In this document: in pieces, positions 51,247 through 59,247 of the stretch
Position numbering within the stretch: position 1 is the stretch's first letter
How the letters are laid out: each line of letters begins with the position of its first letter
Assembly: GCA_947629015.1 (NCBI GenBank)
Contig: CANRCB010000011.1
Location: 1 to 64,000, forward strand
Direction of reading: 5' to 3'
Length of the DNA: 64,000 bases
Source of the DNA: an uncultured Gemmiger sp.
GTDB lineage: Bacteria > Bacillota > Clostridia > Oscillospirales > Ruminococcaceae
Position numbers and translations under genes: made by a program
Notes under the pieces: model-generated
Databases searched by the model: none
Seen by the model: only the letters and a program-made list of their open reading frames with translations
Told to the model about the DNA's origin: nothing

Positions 51247-51393
51247 TGTCAAAAAAAACGACCGTTGCCGTATGGAAGCGTGTAGGGCGGGCTCTTGAGC
51301 CCGCCGAAAAACATTGCTGCAGCGGCAAGGAGGATGCGGCGGGGGGCAAGCCCCCGCCCTGCAATTCTACCCATAAAAGCGCTTTTTTTGACA
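51247..51393 (+). repeat. Dispersed 145-bp element, copy B
   Basis: Ends TGTCAAAAAAAACG and its complement (GCGCTTTTTTTGACA). It carries the same two hairpins as copy A at 16190-16331. It sits exactly between two near-identical terminator cores, which could be a duplicated target. Confidence 0.92.
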
Positions 51394-51398
51394 AACTG

Positions 51399-51432
51399 AA
51401 TCCCCCTTGCCGTTTGACAAGGGGGCATTTTT
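51399..51432. terminator. Second pckA-like terminator hairpin
   Basis: CCCCCTTG/CAAGGGGG stem (51402-51409 with 51418-51425), followed on the plus strand by CATTTTTTT. It is a near copy of the pckA terminator across the repeat and ends where the minus-strand RNA methyltransferase gene ends. Confidence 0.75.
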
Positions 51433-52803
51433 TTACAGGTTGCGCAGGCCCTTGGGGTAGCGGTTTTTGACGCGCCCGCCGGATACCTTGCCAAAGCCCA
51501 GCGGCAGCCCGTCGACAAGGACGGCGCACCAGCCGGGGGCGGCGGTCACGGCCGCGATCTCCTCGCCGCGCAGCCACGCGGCGGTGCGCGCGTCGCCAAG
51601 GGCAAGGCATTCCCGGTTTTGGCACTGTGCGCCGTAGTCCATGAACAGCGCGTGCGCGGGCTCGAACCGCGTCCCGCTGTGCCCGGCCAACAGACGGCCG
51701 GCCGGCACGCCGGCGCGCAGCACGCGCACCTTTGGCATTGGCGGCAGGGCGGGCGGCGCAAGGGTGATGCCGCCCCCGCTTTGCAGGGCGGGCACGCCGG
51801 CCAGCGCGGGAAAATATTCTTTGGCGAAGGCCTGCCATTCCGGGCAGGGGCGCGGCCTTGGCGCTTTGGCTGTGCGCGCGGCGGGCGGCGCGGGGGCATC
51901 GGCCGCCTTTTGCAGCCTGGCCATAAAGTGCCCCTCGCCCCCGTCGGCGGGCCAGATACGCCGGCAGCCGGCGGCGCGCGCGTCGCCCCCGGCACGGCCC
52001 GGCTCCCCCGGGCGGCCGAACGGCAGCGCCGAAAGGCCACAGAGGGCAAAGTCCGGGTGGCGGGCCAAAAACGCGAGCACCTGGCCCTCGTCCTCCGCCG
52101 GGGAGAAGGTGCAGGTGGAAAAGACGAGGACGCCCCCCGGCGCCAGCAGCGCGGCGGCGCTGTCCAAAATGGCGGCGCCCAGCACCGCGCAGTGCTCCAC
52201 CAGCGCCGGCGTATACTGCGCCGCGGCGGCGGGCTCCTTGCGGAACATCCCCTCGCCGGAGCAGGGCGCATCGACGAGGACGCGGTCAAAATATCCGGGC
52301 AGCGCGGCGGCCAGCGCCGCGGTATCGGCGTTGGTGACGGCGGCGTTGCACACGCCCAGGCGCTCAAGGTTTTGCCCCAGCGCCGCGGCGCGGGCGGCAT
52401 CGTATTCGTTGGCAAGCAGCACGCCCTGCCCCGCCATGGCGGCGGCCAGCTGCGCCGTTTTGCCACCGGGCGCGGCGCACAGATCCGCCACGCGCAGGCC
52501 GGGGCGCACGTCCAAAAGCGGCGCGGGCGCGGCGGCGCTGGGTTCCTGCACATAGAAGGCCCCGGCGTGGTGGTAGGCGTGGCGGCCGGGGCGGGCGGCG
52601 GCATCGGTCAACGCATAGGCCCCCGGCGCGAAGGGCGAGGGCGCCAGCGGCAGGCCGCAGGCGGCGGCAAGGGTTTCGGGCGTGCCGCGCAGGGCGTTGA
52701 AGGTCAGCCCGCGGGCGGGCACGGGCGCGCGGGCACGGTACAGCTCCGCAAAGCGGGGGCCCAGCAGCGCGCGCTCCCGCGCTTCAAATGCCTGTGGGAA
52801 CAA
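51433..52803 (-). CDS. rsmF: RsmF/NSUN-type rRNA cytosine-C5 methyltransferase
   Basis: 456 residues. The SAM-binding motif I is VADLCAAPGGKTAQLA, and the catalytic Cys pair is in VDAPCSGEGMFRK and STCTFSPAEDEG. A C-terminal PUA-like region of about 150 residues ends in the RYPKGLRNL signature seen in YebU/RsmF proteins. The TTG start at 52803 is chosen because GGAGGTG lies 7 nt before it. It should methylate 16S rRNA; the exact cytosine is not known for this lineage. Confidence 0.9.
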   Translation of the reverse strand: MFPQAFEARERALLGPRFAELYRARAPVPARGLTFNALRGTPETLAAACGLPLAPSPFAPGAYALTDAAARPGRHAYHHAGAFYVQEPSAAAPAPLLDVRPGLRVADLCAAPGGKTAQLAAAMAGQGVLLANEYDAARAAALGQNLERLGVCNAAVTNADTAALAAALPGYFDRVLVDAPCSGEGMFRKEPAAAAQYTPALVEHCAVLGAAILDSAAALLAPGGVLVFSTCTFSPAEDEGQVLAFLARHPDFALCGLSALPFGRPGEPGRAGGDARAAGCRRIWPADGGEGHFMARLQKAADAPAPPAARTAKAPRPRPCPEWQAFAKEYFPALAGVPALQSGGGITLAPPALPPMPKVRVLRAGVPAGRLLAGHSGTRFEPAHALFMDYGAQCQNRECLALGDARTAAWLRGEEIAAVTAAPGWCAVLVDGLPLGFGKVSGGRVKNRYPKGLRNL

Positions 52804-52914
52804 ATGCCGACACCTCCGGGTATATCGCGCCCGCGGGCGGGCACACTACTGGCCAGGGGAACAGGCGGGGCAACGGCGCCCCGCCGCCCGCAACGGAAAG
52901 GAGAGGAAAACACC

Positions 52915-53031
52915 ATGGCACAGAACAAAAACCAGACCTCGAACAAAGCGCAGAACGCAAACAGCAGCAAGAGCACCAGCCAGAGCAGCAATCAGGCTTC
53001 CAACTCCGGCAGCAGCAAAAACTGCAAGTAA
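52915..53031 (+). CDS. 38-residue Asn/Ser/Gln-rich protein
   Basis: MAQNKNQTSNKAQNANSSKS then a further Ser/Asn/Gln stretch ending in KNCK. It lies too far from neighbours to be a shadow and has AAAGGAGAGG 7 nt before its ATG. Composition resembles short gamma-type small acid-soluble spore proteins, but the characteristic motif is not present, so that is only a guess. One Cys near the end. Confidence 0.65.
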   Translation: MAQNKNQTSNKAQNANSSKSTSQSSNQASNSGSSKNCK

Positions 53032-53064
53032 GGGATGCGCGGCACGGCGGGCGGTTTGCCCGCC

Positions 53065-53493
53065 TTACATATGGCCCTGCGGGGCGTAGTTTGCCCAAAG
53101 GGCGTCGAACAGCTGCTGGATGCGGGCCGTCTGCCCTTGCAGGTACAGCCAGCCCAGCAGGCATTCCAGCCCCGTGGAGGCGCGGTATTCCTGCGCGGTG
53201 GCGTGCCTGGCCACCGTCGCCTTGCTGGCGTTGCGGCCGCGGCGCAGCACGGCGAGCTCCGCCTGTGTCAGCAGCGGCTCCAGCACCGGCAGCTCCCGGC
53301 TTTGCGCGTGCGCGCTGACATACTCGTTGGCGGCGCGGTGCAAGGCGGCCGGCGGCAGCCGCGTGCCGCCCACGAGCCGCGCGCGCACCAGCAGGCTGAG
53401 CACGGCGTCCCCCACAAAGGCCAGCGCCAGGGGGGACTGTTCGTGCAGATCCACGGTATTGTGCGGCGCGGGCAGGCCGGGTTCAGAACACAT
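53065..53493 (-). CDS. mrnC: Mini-ribonuclease III
   Basis: 142 residues, RNase III catalytic domain without an RNA-binding domain. SPLALAFVGDAVLSLLVR carries the metal-binding Asp, then SKATVARHATAQEYRASTGLECLLGWLYL with the second acidic set. It matures 23S rRNA ends in Bacillus. The ATG overlaps the obg gene by 11 bp. In many Firmicutes it sits with cysS; here it is tied to obg and the L21/L27 operon. Confidence 0.93.
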   Translation of the reverse strand: MCSEPGLPAPHNTVDLHEQSPLALAFVGDAVLSLLVRARLVGGTRLPPAALHRAANEYVSAHAQSRELPVLEPLLTQAELAVLRRGRNASKATVARHATAQEYRASTGLECLLGWLYLQGQTARIQQLFDALWANYAPQGHM

Positions 53494-54763
53494 AATCGAA
53501 CTGGTACTCCCCTATCAAAATGGTATCGTTCTCCTCGACCCCCTGGGCGACGAGCTCGGCCAAAATGCCGGCGTCGCCAAGCTGGGTCTGGAAATATTGC
53601 AGGCTCTCGTAGTCCTCCACGTCGGTGCCGGCCAGGATGCGCTCCAGCCAGGGGGCGTCGACGGAAAAGGTGTGCGCGTCCATCCGGGTGACGACAAACG
53701 GCCGGCGCGGCGCGGCGGCGGGGTCGGGGCGGGTATACTCCGGCGCAAAGGTGCGCACCGGCGGCAGGCTTTGCAGCCGCTGCCACACAAGGCCGGGCAG
53801 CGCGTCGATGCCCTGGCGGGTTGCGGCGGAGATGGCATGGAACTCGACGCCCTGGCCCGCGATATAGGCTTCGAACGCCTCGACCTGCTCCTGCGTGGCG
53901 ATATCGCACTTGCTGGCCAGCACGATCTGCGGGCGCCCGGCCAGCGCGGGGCTGAAGCGCGCGAGCTCGGCGTTGATGCGGGCAAAGTCCTCTTTGGGGT
54001 CGCGCCCCTCGCTGCCCGACACATCGACAAGGTGCAAAAGCAGGCGGCAGCGCTCGACATGGCGCAGGAAATCATGCCCAAGGCCCACGCCGTCGGCCGC
54101 GCCCTCGATGAGGCCCGGGATGTCGGCGCAGACGAAGCTCCGCTCCTCCCCCACGCGCACGACGCCCAGCACCGGCACAAGGGTGGTAAAGGGGTAGTTG
54201 GCGATCTTGGGCCGCGCCGCGCTGATGGCGCTGATGAGGGTGGATTTGCCCACGTTGGGGAACCCGATAAGCCCCACATCGGCAATGACCTTGAGCTCCA
54301 GCGTGACGTGCAGATCCTCCCCCGGCAGGCCGGGCTTGGCAAAACGCGGGGTCTGGCGGGTGGGGGTGGCAAAGCGCGCGTTGCCCCAGCCGCCGCGGCC
54401 GCCTTTGGCAACGACGACGGGCGCATCGCCCGAGATATCGGCGATGACAAGGCCGGTATCGGCCTCCTTGAGCACGGTGCCGCGCGGCACGCGGATGACA
54501 AGATCCGGCGCGTCGGCGCCCTTCATGCGGGCGCCGCGGCCGTTTTCGCCGGGCTGGGCGTTGTATTTGCGCTTGTAGCGGAAATCGAGCAGGGTGGACA
54601 GGTTGTCGTCCGCCACAAACACGATGTCCCCGCCGCGGCCGCCGTCGCCGCCGTCCGGCCCGCCGGAAGCGACGAATTTCTCGCGGTGGAAGCTGACGGC
54701 GCCGTCCCCGCCTTTGCCGGCGTGCAGCCAGACGGTGGCGACATCGATGAAATTGCCGGGCAT
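53483..54763 (-). CDS. obg: GTPase Obg
   Basis: 426 residues. The Obg glycine-rich domain starts FIDVATVWLHAGKGGDGAVS, the G domain has GFPNVGKST (G1), DIPGLIEGA (G3) and ASKCDIAT (NKxD variant), and the OCT domain closes the protein. It acts in late 50S assembly and stress signalling. AAAGGGGG precedes the ATG. It follows rpmA beyond a terminator hairpin, the classical rplU-rpmA-obg order. Confidence 0.96.
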   Translation of the reverse strand: MPGNFIDVATVWLHAGKGGDGAVSFHREKFVASGGPDGGDGGRGGDIVFVADDNLSTLLDFRYKRKYNAQPGENGRGARMKGADAPDLVIRVPRGTVLKEADTGLVIADISGDAPVVVAKGGRGGWGNARFATPTRQTPRFAKPGLPGEDLHVTLELKVIADVGLIGFPNVGKSTLISAISAARPKIANYPFTTLVPVLGVVRVGEERSFVCADIPGLIEGAADGVGLGHDFLRHVERCRLLLHLVDVSGSEGRDPKEDFARINAELARFSPALAGRPQIVLASKCDIATQEQVEAFEAYIAGQGVEFHAISAATRQGIDALPGLVWQRLQSLPPVRTFAPEYTRPDPAAAPRRPFVVTRMDAHTFSVDAPWLERILAGTDVEDYESLQYFQTQLGDAGILAELVAQGVEENDTILIGEYQFDYVF

Positions 54764-54801
54764 AACGCGCCCCCTTTTTGTGATATGGGTTTTGTGATAA
54801 A

Positions 54802-54828
54802 AAGGCGGGCCCTGTGCAGGCCCGCCTT
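54802..54828 (-). terminator. Hairpin between rpmA and obg
   Basis: 10-bp arms AAGGCGGGCC/GGCCCGCCTT, with TTTTATC following on the minus strand. It may attenuate obg relative to the ribosomal genes. Confidence 0.82.
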
Positions 54829-54838
54829 GGCGTGTGAT

Positions 54839-55090
54839 TTACTGCTTGACGGTGCAGCGCTTGCGGTCACGGCCCATGCGCTCAAAATGGACGCGGCCGT
54901 CGACGAGGGCGAACAGCGTATCGTCGCTGCCGATGCCCACGCCCTCACCGGGGTGGATGTGGGTGCCGCGCTGGCGCACAAGGATGTTGCCGGCGAGGAC
55001 GAACTGCCCGTCCCCACGCTTGACACCAAGGCGCTTCGCCTCGGAATCACGGCCGTTTTTGGTGGAGCCTACGCCTTTTTTATGTGCCAT
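54839..55090 (-). CDS. rpmA: 50S ribosomal protein L27 without cleavable leader
   Basis: 83 residues beginning [16 protein letters not shown], then [21 protein letters not shown]. Most Firmicutes L27 have a 9-12 residue N-terminal extension ending in FF that is removed by the Prp protease. Here the ATG has a perfect AAGGAGG 8 nt upstream and the mature start is encoded directly. It lies 3 nt after rplU. Confidence 0.97.
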   Translation of the reverse strand: MAHKKGVGSTKNGRDSEAKRLGVKRGDGQFVLAGNILVRQRGTHIHPGEGVGIGSDDTLFALVDGRVHFERMGRDRKRCTVKQ

Positions 55091-55093
55091 GGT

Positions 55094-55429
55094 TTATTCC
55101 TCCTTCGCCTTGGGGGCCGACGCGTTGACGGCGGTGATCTCTACCTTCGTGTAGGGCTGGCGGTGGCCTTTGCGCACCATGCTGCCCTTCTTGGGGCGGT
55201 AGGTCAGGATGTTGAGCTTTTTGCCCTTGCCGTTCTTGAGCACCTTGCCGGTGACGCTGGCGCCCTTGACATACGGCGTGCCGACCTTGAGCTTGCCTTC
55301 CTCGCCGACGGCGAGGACCTCGTCAAAGGTGACGGTGGCATCCGGCTCGGCGCCGAGCTTTTCGACAAACACGACATCGCCGGCCTTGACGCTGTACTGC
55401 TTGCCGCCGGTCTTGATAACTGCGTACAT
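55094..55429 (-). CDS. rplU: 50S ribosomal protein L21
   Basis: 111 residues, with MYAVIKTGGKQYSVKAGDVV at the start and KKGSMVRKGHRQPYTKVEI in the C-terminal half, normal for the family apart from a short Ala/Lys tail. It binds 23S rRNA in the large subunit. ATG at 55429. The usual prp gene between rplU and rpmA is missing (3 nt gap). Confidence 0.97.
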   Translation of the reverse strand: MYAVIKTGGKQYSVKAGDVVFVEKLGAEPDATVTFDEVLAVGEEGKLKVGTPYVKGASVTGKVLKNGKGKKLNILTYRPKKGSMVRKGHRQPYTKVEITAVNASAPKAKEE

Positions 55430-55515
55430 GGGATCATCTCTTTCGTTAGAGTCTCGCTGGAGGGGGCGGCGCCCGCCATAAAACGGGCACACTTTTCGGG
55501 CCTTTACCATGCGGC
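55430..55515 (-). promoter_or_regulatory. Leader of rplU, candidate L21 leader RNA
   Basis: About 85 nt from the predicted transcript start to the ATG, with GC hairpins and CGAGACTCTAACG shortly before the ribosome-binding site. Firmicutes rplU often has a structured autoregulatory leader; the fit here is not proven. Confidence 0.4.
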
Positions 55516-55521
55516 TTTAGT

Positions 55522-55550
55522 ATCATAACACAGGAGCGGGGCCAAGTCAA
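55522..55550 (-). promoter_or_regulatory. Promoter of the rplU-rpmA-obg operon
   Basis: TTGACT-N17-TATGAT on the minus strand. Confidence 0.85.
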
Positions 55551-55637
55551 GCCAAAAATGAAAATTCTTCTTTTGTTTTGCAAACAGCGGGCCAAAAGCG
55601 GCCCCTGTTGCGCGGCGGGCCGCCGGCCTGCCGCCGT

Positions 55638-56357
55638 TTACTGCGCGCCGAGGTAAGCCTTGCGCACCTCGATGTTGTTGGCGAGCTCGGTGGCCTCGCC
55701 CTCCATCTTGATGCGCCCCGTCTCCAGCACATAGGCGCGGTTGGCGATCTCCAGCGCCATCTTGGCGTTCTGCTCCACCAGCAGCACCGTCACGCCCTGG
55801 CGGTTGACGTTGCGGATGATCTGGAAGATCTCCTTGACCAGCAGCGGCGAAAGCCCCATCGACGGCTCATCGAGCAGCAGCATTTTGGGCTTGCACATCA
55901 GCGCGCGGCCGATGGCCAGCATCTGCTGCTCCCCGCCGGACAGGGTGCCCGCGGGCTGGCTGCGGCGCTCCTTGAGGCGGGGCAGCAGGTCGTAGACCAT
56001 ATCGAAATCGTTCTGGATGGCCTCCTTGCCGTCCTTGCGGGTGTAGGCGCCCATCAGAAGGTTCTGCTGCACCGTCAGCCCGCTGAACACGCGGCGGCCC
56101 TCCGGCACCTGCGCCAGGCCCAGGCGGATGATCTTGTGCGCGGGCAGCTTGCTGATGACGGTGCCGCAGTAATCGATCTCGCCGCTTTGCAGCTTGAGCA
56201 GGCCGGACACGGCGTGCATGGTGGTAGTCTTGCCGGCGCCGTTGGCGCCGATGAGGGTGACGACCTCGCCCTCGTCGACATGGAAGGAGACGTCCTTGAT
56301 GGCGTGGATGGAGCCATAGTAGACGTTGATGTTTTTTACGGCGAGCATCTGGCCCAT
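55638..56357 (-). CDS. livF: Branched-chain amino acid ABC importer ATPase LivF
   Basis: 239 residues, LivF type: Walker A GANGAGKTT, signature LSGGEQQMLAIGRAL, Walker B LLLDEPSMGLSP. The start overlaps the livG stop by one base (TGATG). Last gene of the importer operon. Confidence 0.96.
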   Translation of the reverse strand: MGQMLAVKNINVYYGSIHAIKDVSFHVDEGEVVTLIGANGAGKTTTMHAVSGLLKLQSGEIDYCGTVISKLPAHKIIRLGLAQVPEGRRVFSGLTVQQNLLMGAYTRKDGKEAIQNDFDMVYDLLPRLKERRSQPAGTLSGGEQQMLAIGRALMCKPKMLLLDEPSMGLSPLLVKEIFQIIRNVNRQGVTVLLVEQNAKMALEIANRAYVLETGRIKMEGEATELANNIEVRKAYLGAQ

Positions 56358-57121
56358 CAGTCGTCACCTCCCAGGTACGCGGCGATCACGTTGGGGTTGT
56401 TGCGGATCTCCTTGCCGGTGCCGCGCGCAAGCTCGCGCCCGTAGTTGAGCACGGTGATATACTCGCAGATGCCCATGACGAAGCTCATGTCATGCTCGAT
56501 GAGCAGCACCGAGATGTGGAAGGTATCGCGCACGAACTTGATGGTGTTCATCAACTCCGCCGTCTCGTTGGGGTTCATGCCGGCGGCGGGCTCGTCCAGC
56601 AGCAGCAGCTTGGGGTTGGTGGCAAGGGCGCGGGCGATCTCCAGCTTGCGCTGCTTGCCGTACGGCAGCTGGCTGGCGGTGAGCTTTTCCTCTTTGTCCA
56701 GCTCAAAGATCTTGAGCAGCTTGCGCGCCTCGCGGTTCATCTCGTGTTCCTTCTCGCGGTAGGCGGGCAGGCGCAAAATGCCGGTGAGCATATTGTACTT
56801 GTAACGGTTGTGCAGCCCGACCTTGACGTTGTCGAGCACCGACATTTTGTCAAACAGGCGGATGTTCTGGAAGGTGCGGGCGATGCCGGCCTGGCTGATC
56901 CTGGCCGGGGGCAGGCCGGTGATATCCCTGCCGTCGAGGACGATGTTGCCCTCGGTGGGCTTGTAGACGCCGGTGAGCATATTGAACACCGTCGTTTTGC
57001 CGGCGCCGTTGGGGCCGATGAGGCCGTACAGCTGGCCCTGCTCGATCCTGAGGTCCAGCTTGTCGACGGCCTGCAGGCCGCCGAAGGCGATGCCGAGGTT
57101 GGAAACTTCCAAAAGGGCCAT
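56357..57121 (-). CDS. livG: Branched-chain amino acid ABC importer ATPase LivG
   Basis: 254 residues. Walker A GPNGAGKTT, then GIARTFQNIRLFDKMSVLDN, a LivG hallmark. The signature region reads LPYGKQRKLEIARALA and Walker B LLLDEPAAGMNP. The two ATPases LivF and LivG form a heterodimer under LivM and LivH. It starts 1 nt after livM. Confidence 0.96.
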   Translation of the reverse strand: MALLEVSNLGIAFGGLQAVDKLDLRIEQGQLYGLIGPNGAGKTTVFNMLTGVYKPTEGNIVLDGRDITGLPPARISQAGIARTFQNIRLFDKMSVLDNVKVGLHNRYKYNMLTGILRLPAYREKEHEMNREARKLLKIFELDKEEKLTASQLPYGKQRKLEIARALATNPKLLLLDEPAAGMNPNETAELMNTIKFVRDTFHISVLLIEHDMSFVMGICEYITVLNYGRELARGTGKEIRNNPNVIAAYLGGDD

Positions 57122-57122
57122 C

Positions 57123-58226
57123 TTACGCCGCCCCCTTTCCGCTGCCTGTCCCGGCCGGCTTTTTGTGCGCGGCCCAAACGCCTTGCAGCTTTTGGGCGGT
57201 CTTTTTGCGCCATTCGATGGCGGCCGGGGCGGAGTTGAACAGCATCATGGCGATGAGCACGATGGCGTAGATGAGCATACGGTAGCTCTCCATGCCGAAG
57301 CTGCGCATCAGCTCCGGCAGGACGGTGAGGGCCGCGGCGGCGATGATGGAGCCGCGGATGCTGCCCATGCCGCCCAGCACCACGAACATCAGGATGGTGA
57401 TGGAGGTGTTGTAGTCAAACCGGCGCGAGACCAGCGAAGTGAAGTTGAGCGCGTACAAAACGCCCGCCACGCCGGCAAACACCGCCGAGATGATGAACGC
57501 CATGAGCTTGTATTTGGTCAGGTTGATGCCGATGCTCTGGGCGGCGATCTCGTTGTCGCGGATGGCGGTGATGGCACGCCCGGCGCGGGAATGGATGAGG
57601 TTGAGCACGACGGCCAGCGTGAGCACGACCAGCACGATGCCCAAAGTAAAGGTGGATGCCTTGGGGATGTTGGTGATGCCCATGGCGCCGTTGATGATGA
57701 CCTTGCCGTCCTCCGCAAGATTCAGGGAAGCGGCGTCCTTGAGGGAGATGTGCAGCCCGCGCGCGTCGATGCCGATATACAGGGCATTGATGACGTTGAC
57801 GATGATCTGCCCGAACGCCAACGTGACGATGGCCAGGTAGTCACCCTCCAGGCGCAGGACGGGCACGCCGATGAGCAGCCCGAAGATGCCGGCGCACACG
57901 GCGCCGATGACGAGCGCGCACAGCACGCCCAGCCAGGCGGGGATGCGCCCCTGCGTGGCCATCCAGAAGGACACCCCGGAGAACGCGCCGATGCTCATAA
58001 ACCCGGCGTGGCCGAGGCTGAGCTCCCCCAAAAAGCCGACGGTGAGGTTGAGGGAGATGGCCAGCATGACATAGGCGCAGATGGGCACCAGCTGGCCGAT
58101 AAAGGCGCTGCTCAAAAGGCCGGCCGCATTCAGCAGCTGCACCGCCGCGTAAAACCCGAGCACGATACCGTAGGTCACCAGGTTGCTGCGGGTGGAGCTG
58201 CGCATGGTTTTGATACGTTGCAACAT
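57123..58226 (-). CDS. livM: Branched-chain amino acid ABC importer permease LivM
   Basis: 367 residues, BPD_transp_2 family with 8-10 membrane segments. LSLGHAGFMSIGAFSG and the EAA-like AIRDNEIAAQSIGINLTKYK coupling loop are diagnostic. The ATG at 58226 follows GAGGTGGG. The longer in-frame reading upstream overlaps livH and is rejected. Confidence 0.95.
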   Translation of the reverse strand: MLQRIKTMRSSTRSNLVTYGIVLGFYAAVQLLNAAGLLSSAFIGQLVPICAYVMLAISLNLTVGFLGELSLGHAGFMSIGAFSGVSFWMATQGRIPAWLGVLCALVIGAVCAGIFGLLIGVPVLRLEGDYLAIVTLAFGQIIVNVINALYIGIDARGLHISLKDAASLNLAEDGKVIINGAMGITNIPKASTFTLGIVLVVLTLAVVLNLIHSRAGRAITAIRDNEIAAQSIGINLTKYKLMAFIISAVFAGVAGVLYALNFTSLVSRRFDYNTSITILMFVVLGGMGSIRGSIIAAAALTVLPELMRSFGMESYRMLIYAIVLIAMMLFNSAPAAIEWRKKTAQKLQGVWAAHKKPAGTGSGKGAA

Positions 58227-58237
58227 TGTAGCCCACC

Positions 58238-59119
58238 TCACACTTTCACGACACGCTTTTTGCCCAGCAGGCCGGTGGGCTTGATGAGCAAAATGACGAT
58301 CAGCACCAGAAAGACGATGGCATCCGAGATCTGGGTGGAGATGTAGGCTTTGCTGAGGTTTTCGATCACGCCCAGCAGGATGCCACCCAAAAGCGCGCCC
58401 GGGATGGAGCCGATGCCTCCGAACACCGCCGCCGTGAACGCCTTGATGCCGGGCATGGCGCCGGTGGTGGGCTGCAGCATCGGGTAGGAGGAGCACAGCA
58501 GCGCCCCGGCCACCGCCGCCAGCGCCGAGCCGATGGCAAAGGTGAGCGAGATGGTGGCGTTGACGTTGATGCCCATCAGCTGCGCGGCGCCGCGGTCCTC
58601 CGAGACGGCCTGCATGGCGTGGCCGGGCGTGGTGCGGTTGACGAACAGCCAAAGCCCGACCATGATGACCAGGCACACCACGACATTGACGAGGGTGTTG
58701 CCGGGGATGGTCAGCCGGCCGCCAAAGAGCGAGATGGGCGGTATGCTGACGACCGAGGTGAAGGCGCGGGGGTTCGCGCTCCAGAGCAGCAGCGCCCCGT
58801 TCTGCAAAAGATAGCTCACGCCGATGGCGGTGATGAGCACCGCCAGCGACGGTGCCTCACGCAGGGGGCGGTAGGCGATGCGCTCGATCGTGACGCCCAG
58901 CAGGGTGCACACGGCCATGGCGATGAGGATGGCTAGCAGCGGGTTCATCCCACCGCTGCAAAACGCAAAAAATACGACGTAGGCGCCCACCATGATGACA
59001 TCGCCGTGCGCAAAGTTGAGCATACGCGCGATGCCGTAGACCATCGTGTACCCCAGCGCGATCAGCGCGTACACGCTGCCCAGGCTGACACCGCCGATAA
59101 GGTTGGAGAGGAACTGCAT
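58238..59119 (-). CDS. livH: Branched-chain amino acid ABC importer permease LivH
   Basis: 293 residues, about eight hydrophobic segments. It starts MQFLSNLIGGVSLGSVYALI, with ARMLNFAHGDVIMVGAYVV and AVSEDRGAAQLMGINVNATI (coupling loop) as family marks. The ATG at 59119 has AGGGGTG upstream. It follows livJ beyond a hairpin. Confidence 0.95.
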   Translation of the reverse strand: MQFLSNLIGGVSLGSVYALIALGYTMVYGIARMLNFAHGDVIMVGAYVVFFAFCSGGMNPLLAILIAMAVCTLLGVTIERIAYRPLREAPSLAVLITAIGVSYLLQNGALLLWSANPRAFTSVVSIPPISLFGGRLTIPGNTLVNVVVCLVIMVGLWLFVNRTTPGHAMQAVSEDRGAAQLMGINVNATISLTFAIGSALAAVAGALLCSSYPMLQPTTGAMPGIKAFTAAVFGGIGSIPGALLGGILLGVIENLSKAYISTQISDAIVFLVLIVILLIKPTGLLGKKRVVKV

Positions 59120-59158
59120 GGACCACACCCCTTTTATTTTTGACTGGCAAAGGAACAC

Positions 59159-59193
59159 GCGGGGGCCGACGACGTGCGATCGACGGCCCCCGC
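59159..59193 (-). terminator. Intra-operon terminator behind livJ
   Basis: A 10-bp GC stem GCGGGGGCCG/complement with a 15-nt loop, followed on the minus strand by TGTTCCTTTG. Confidence 0.78.
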
Positions 59194-59247
59194 TTGGCTG
59201 TTTTACTTTGCTTTTATGCCTTACAGCCCGCGGAACGGACCACCCTG

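Noticed and set aside
55090-55094. Prp protease gene between rplU and rpmA
   Set aside because: Only 3 nt separate the genes, and L27 has no leader to cut.
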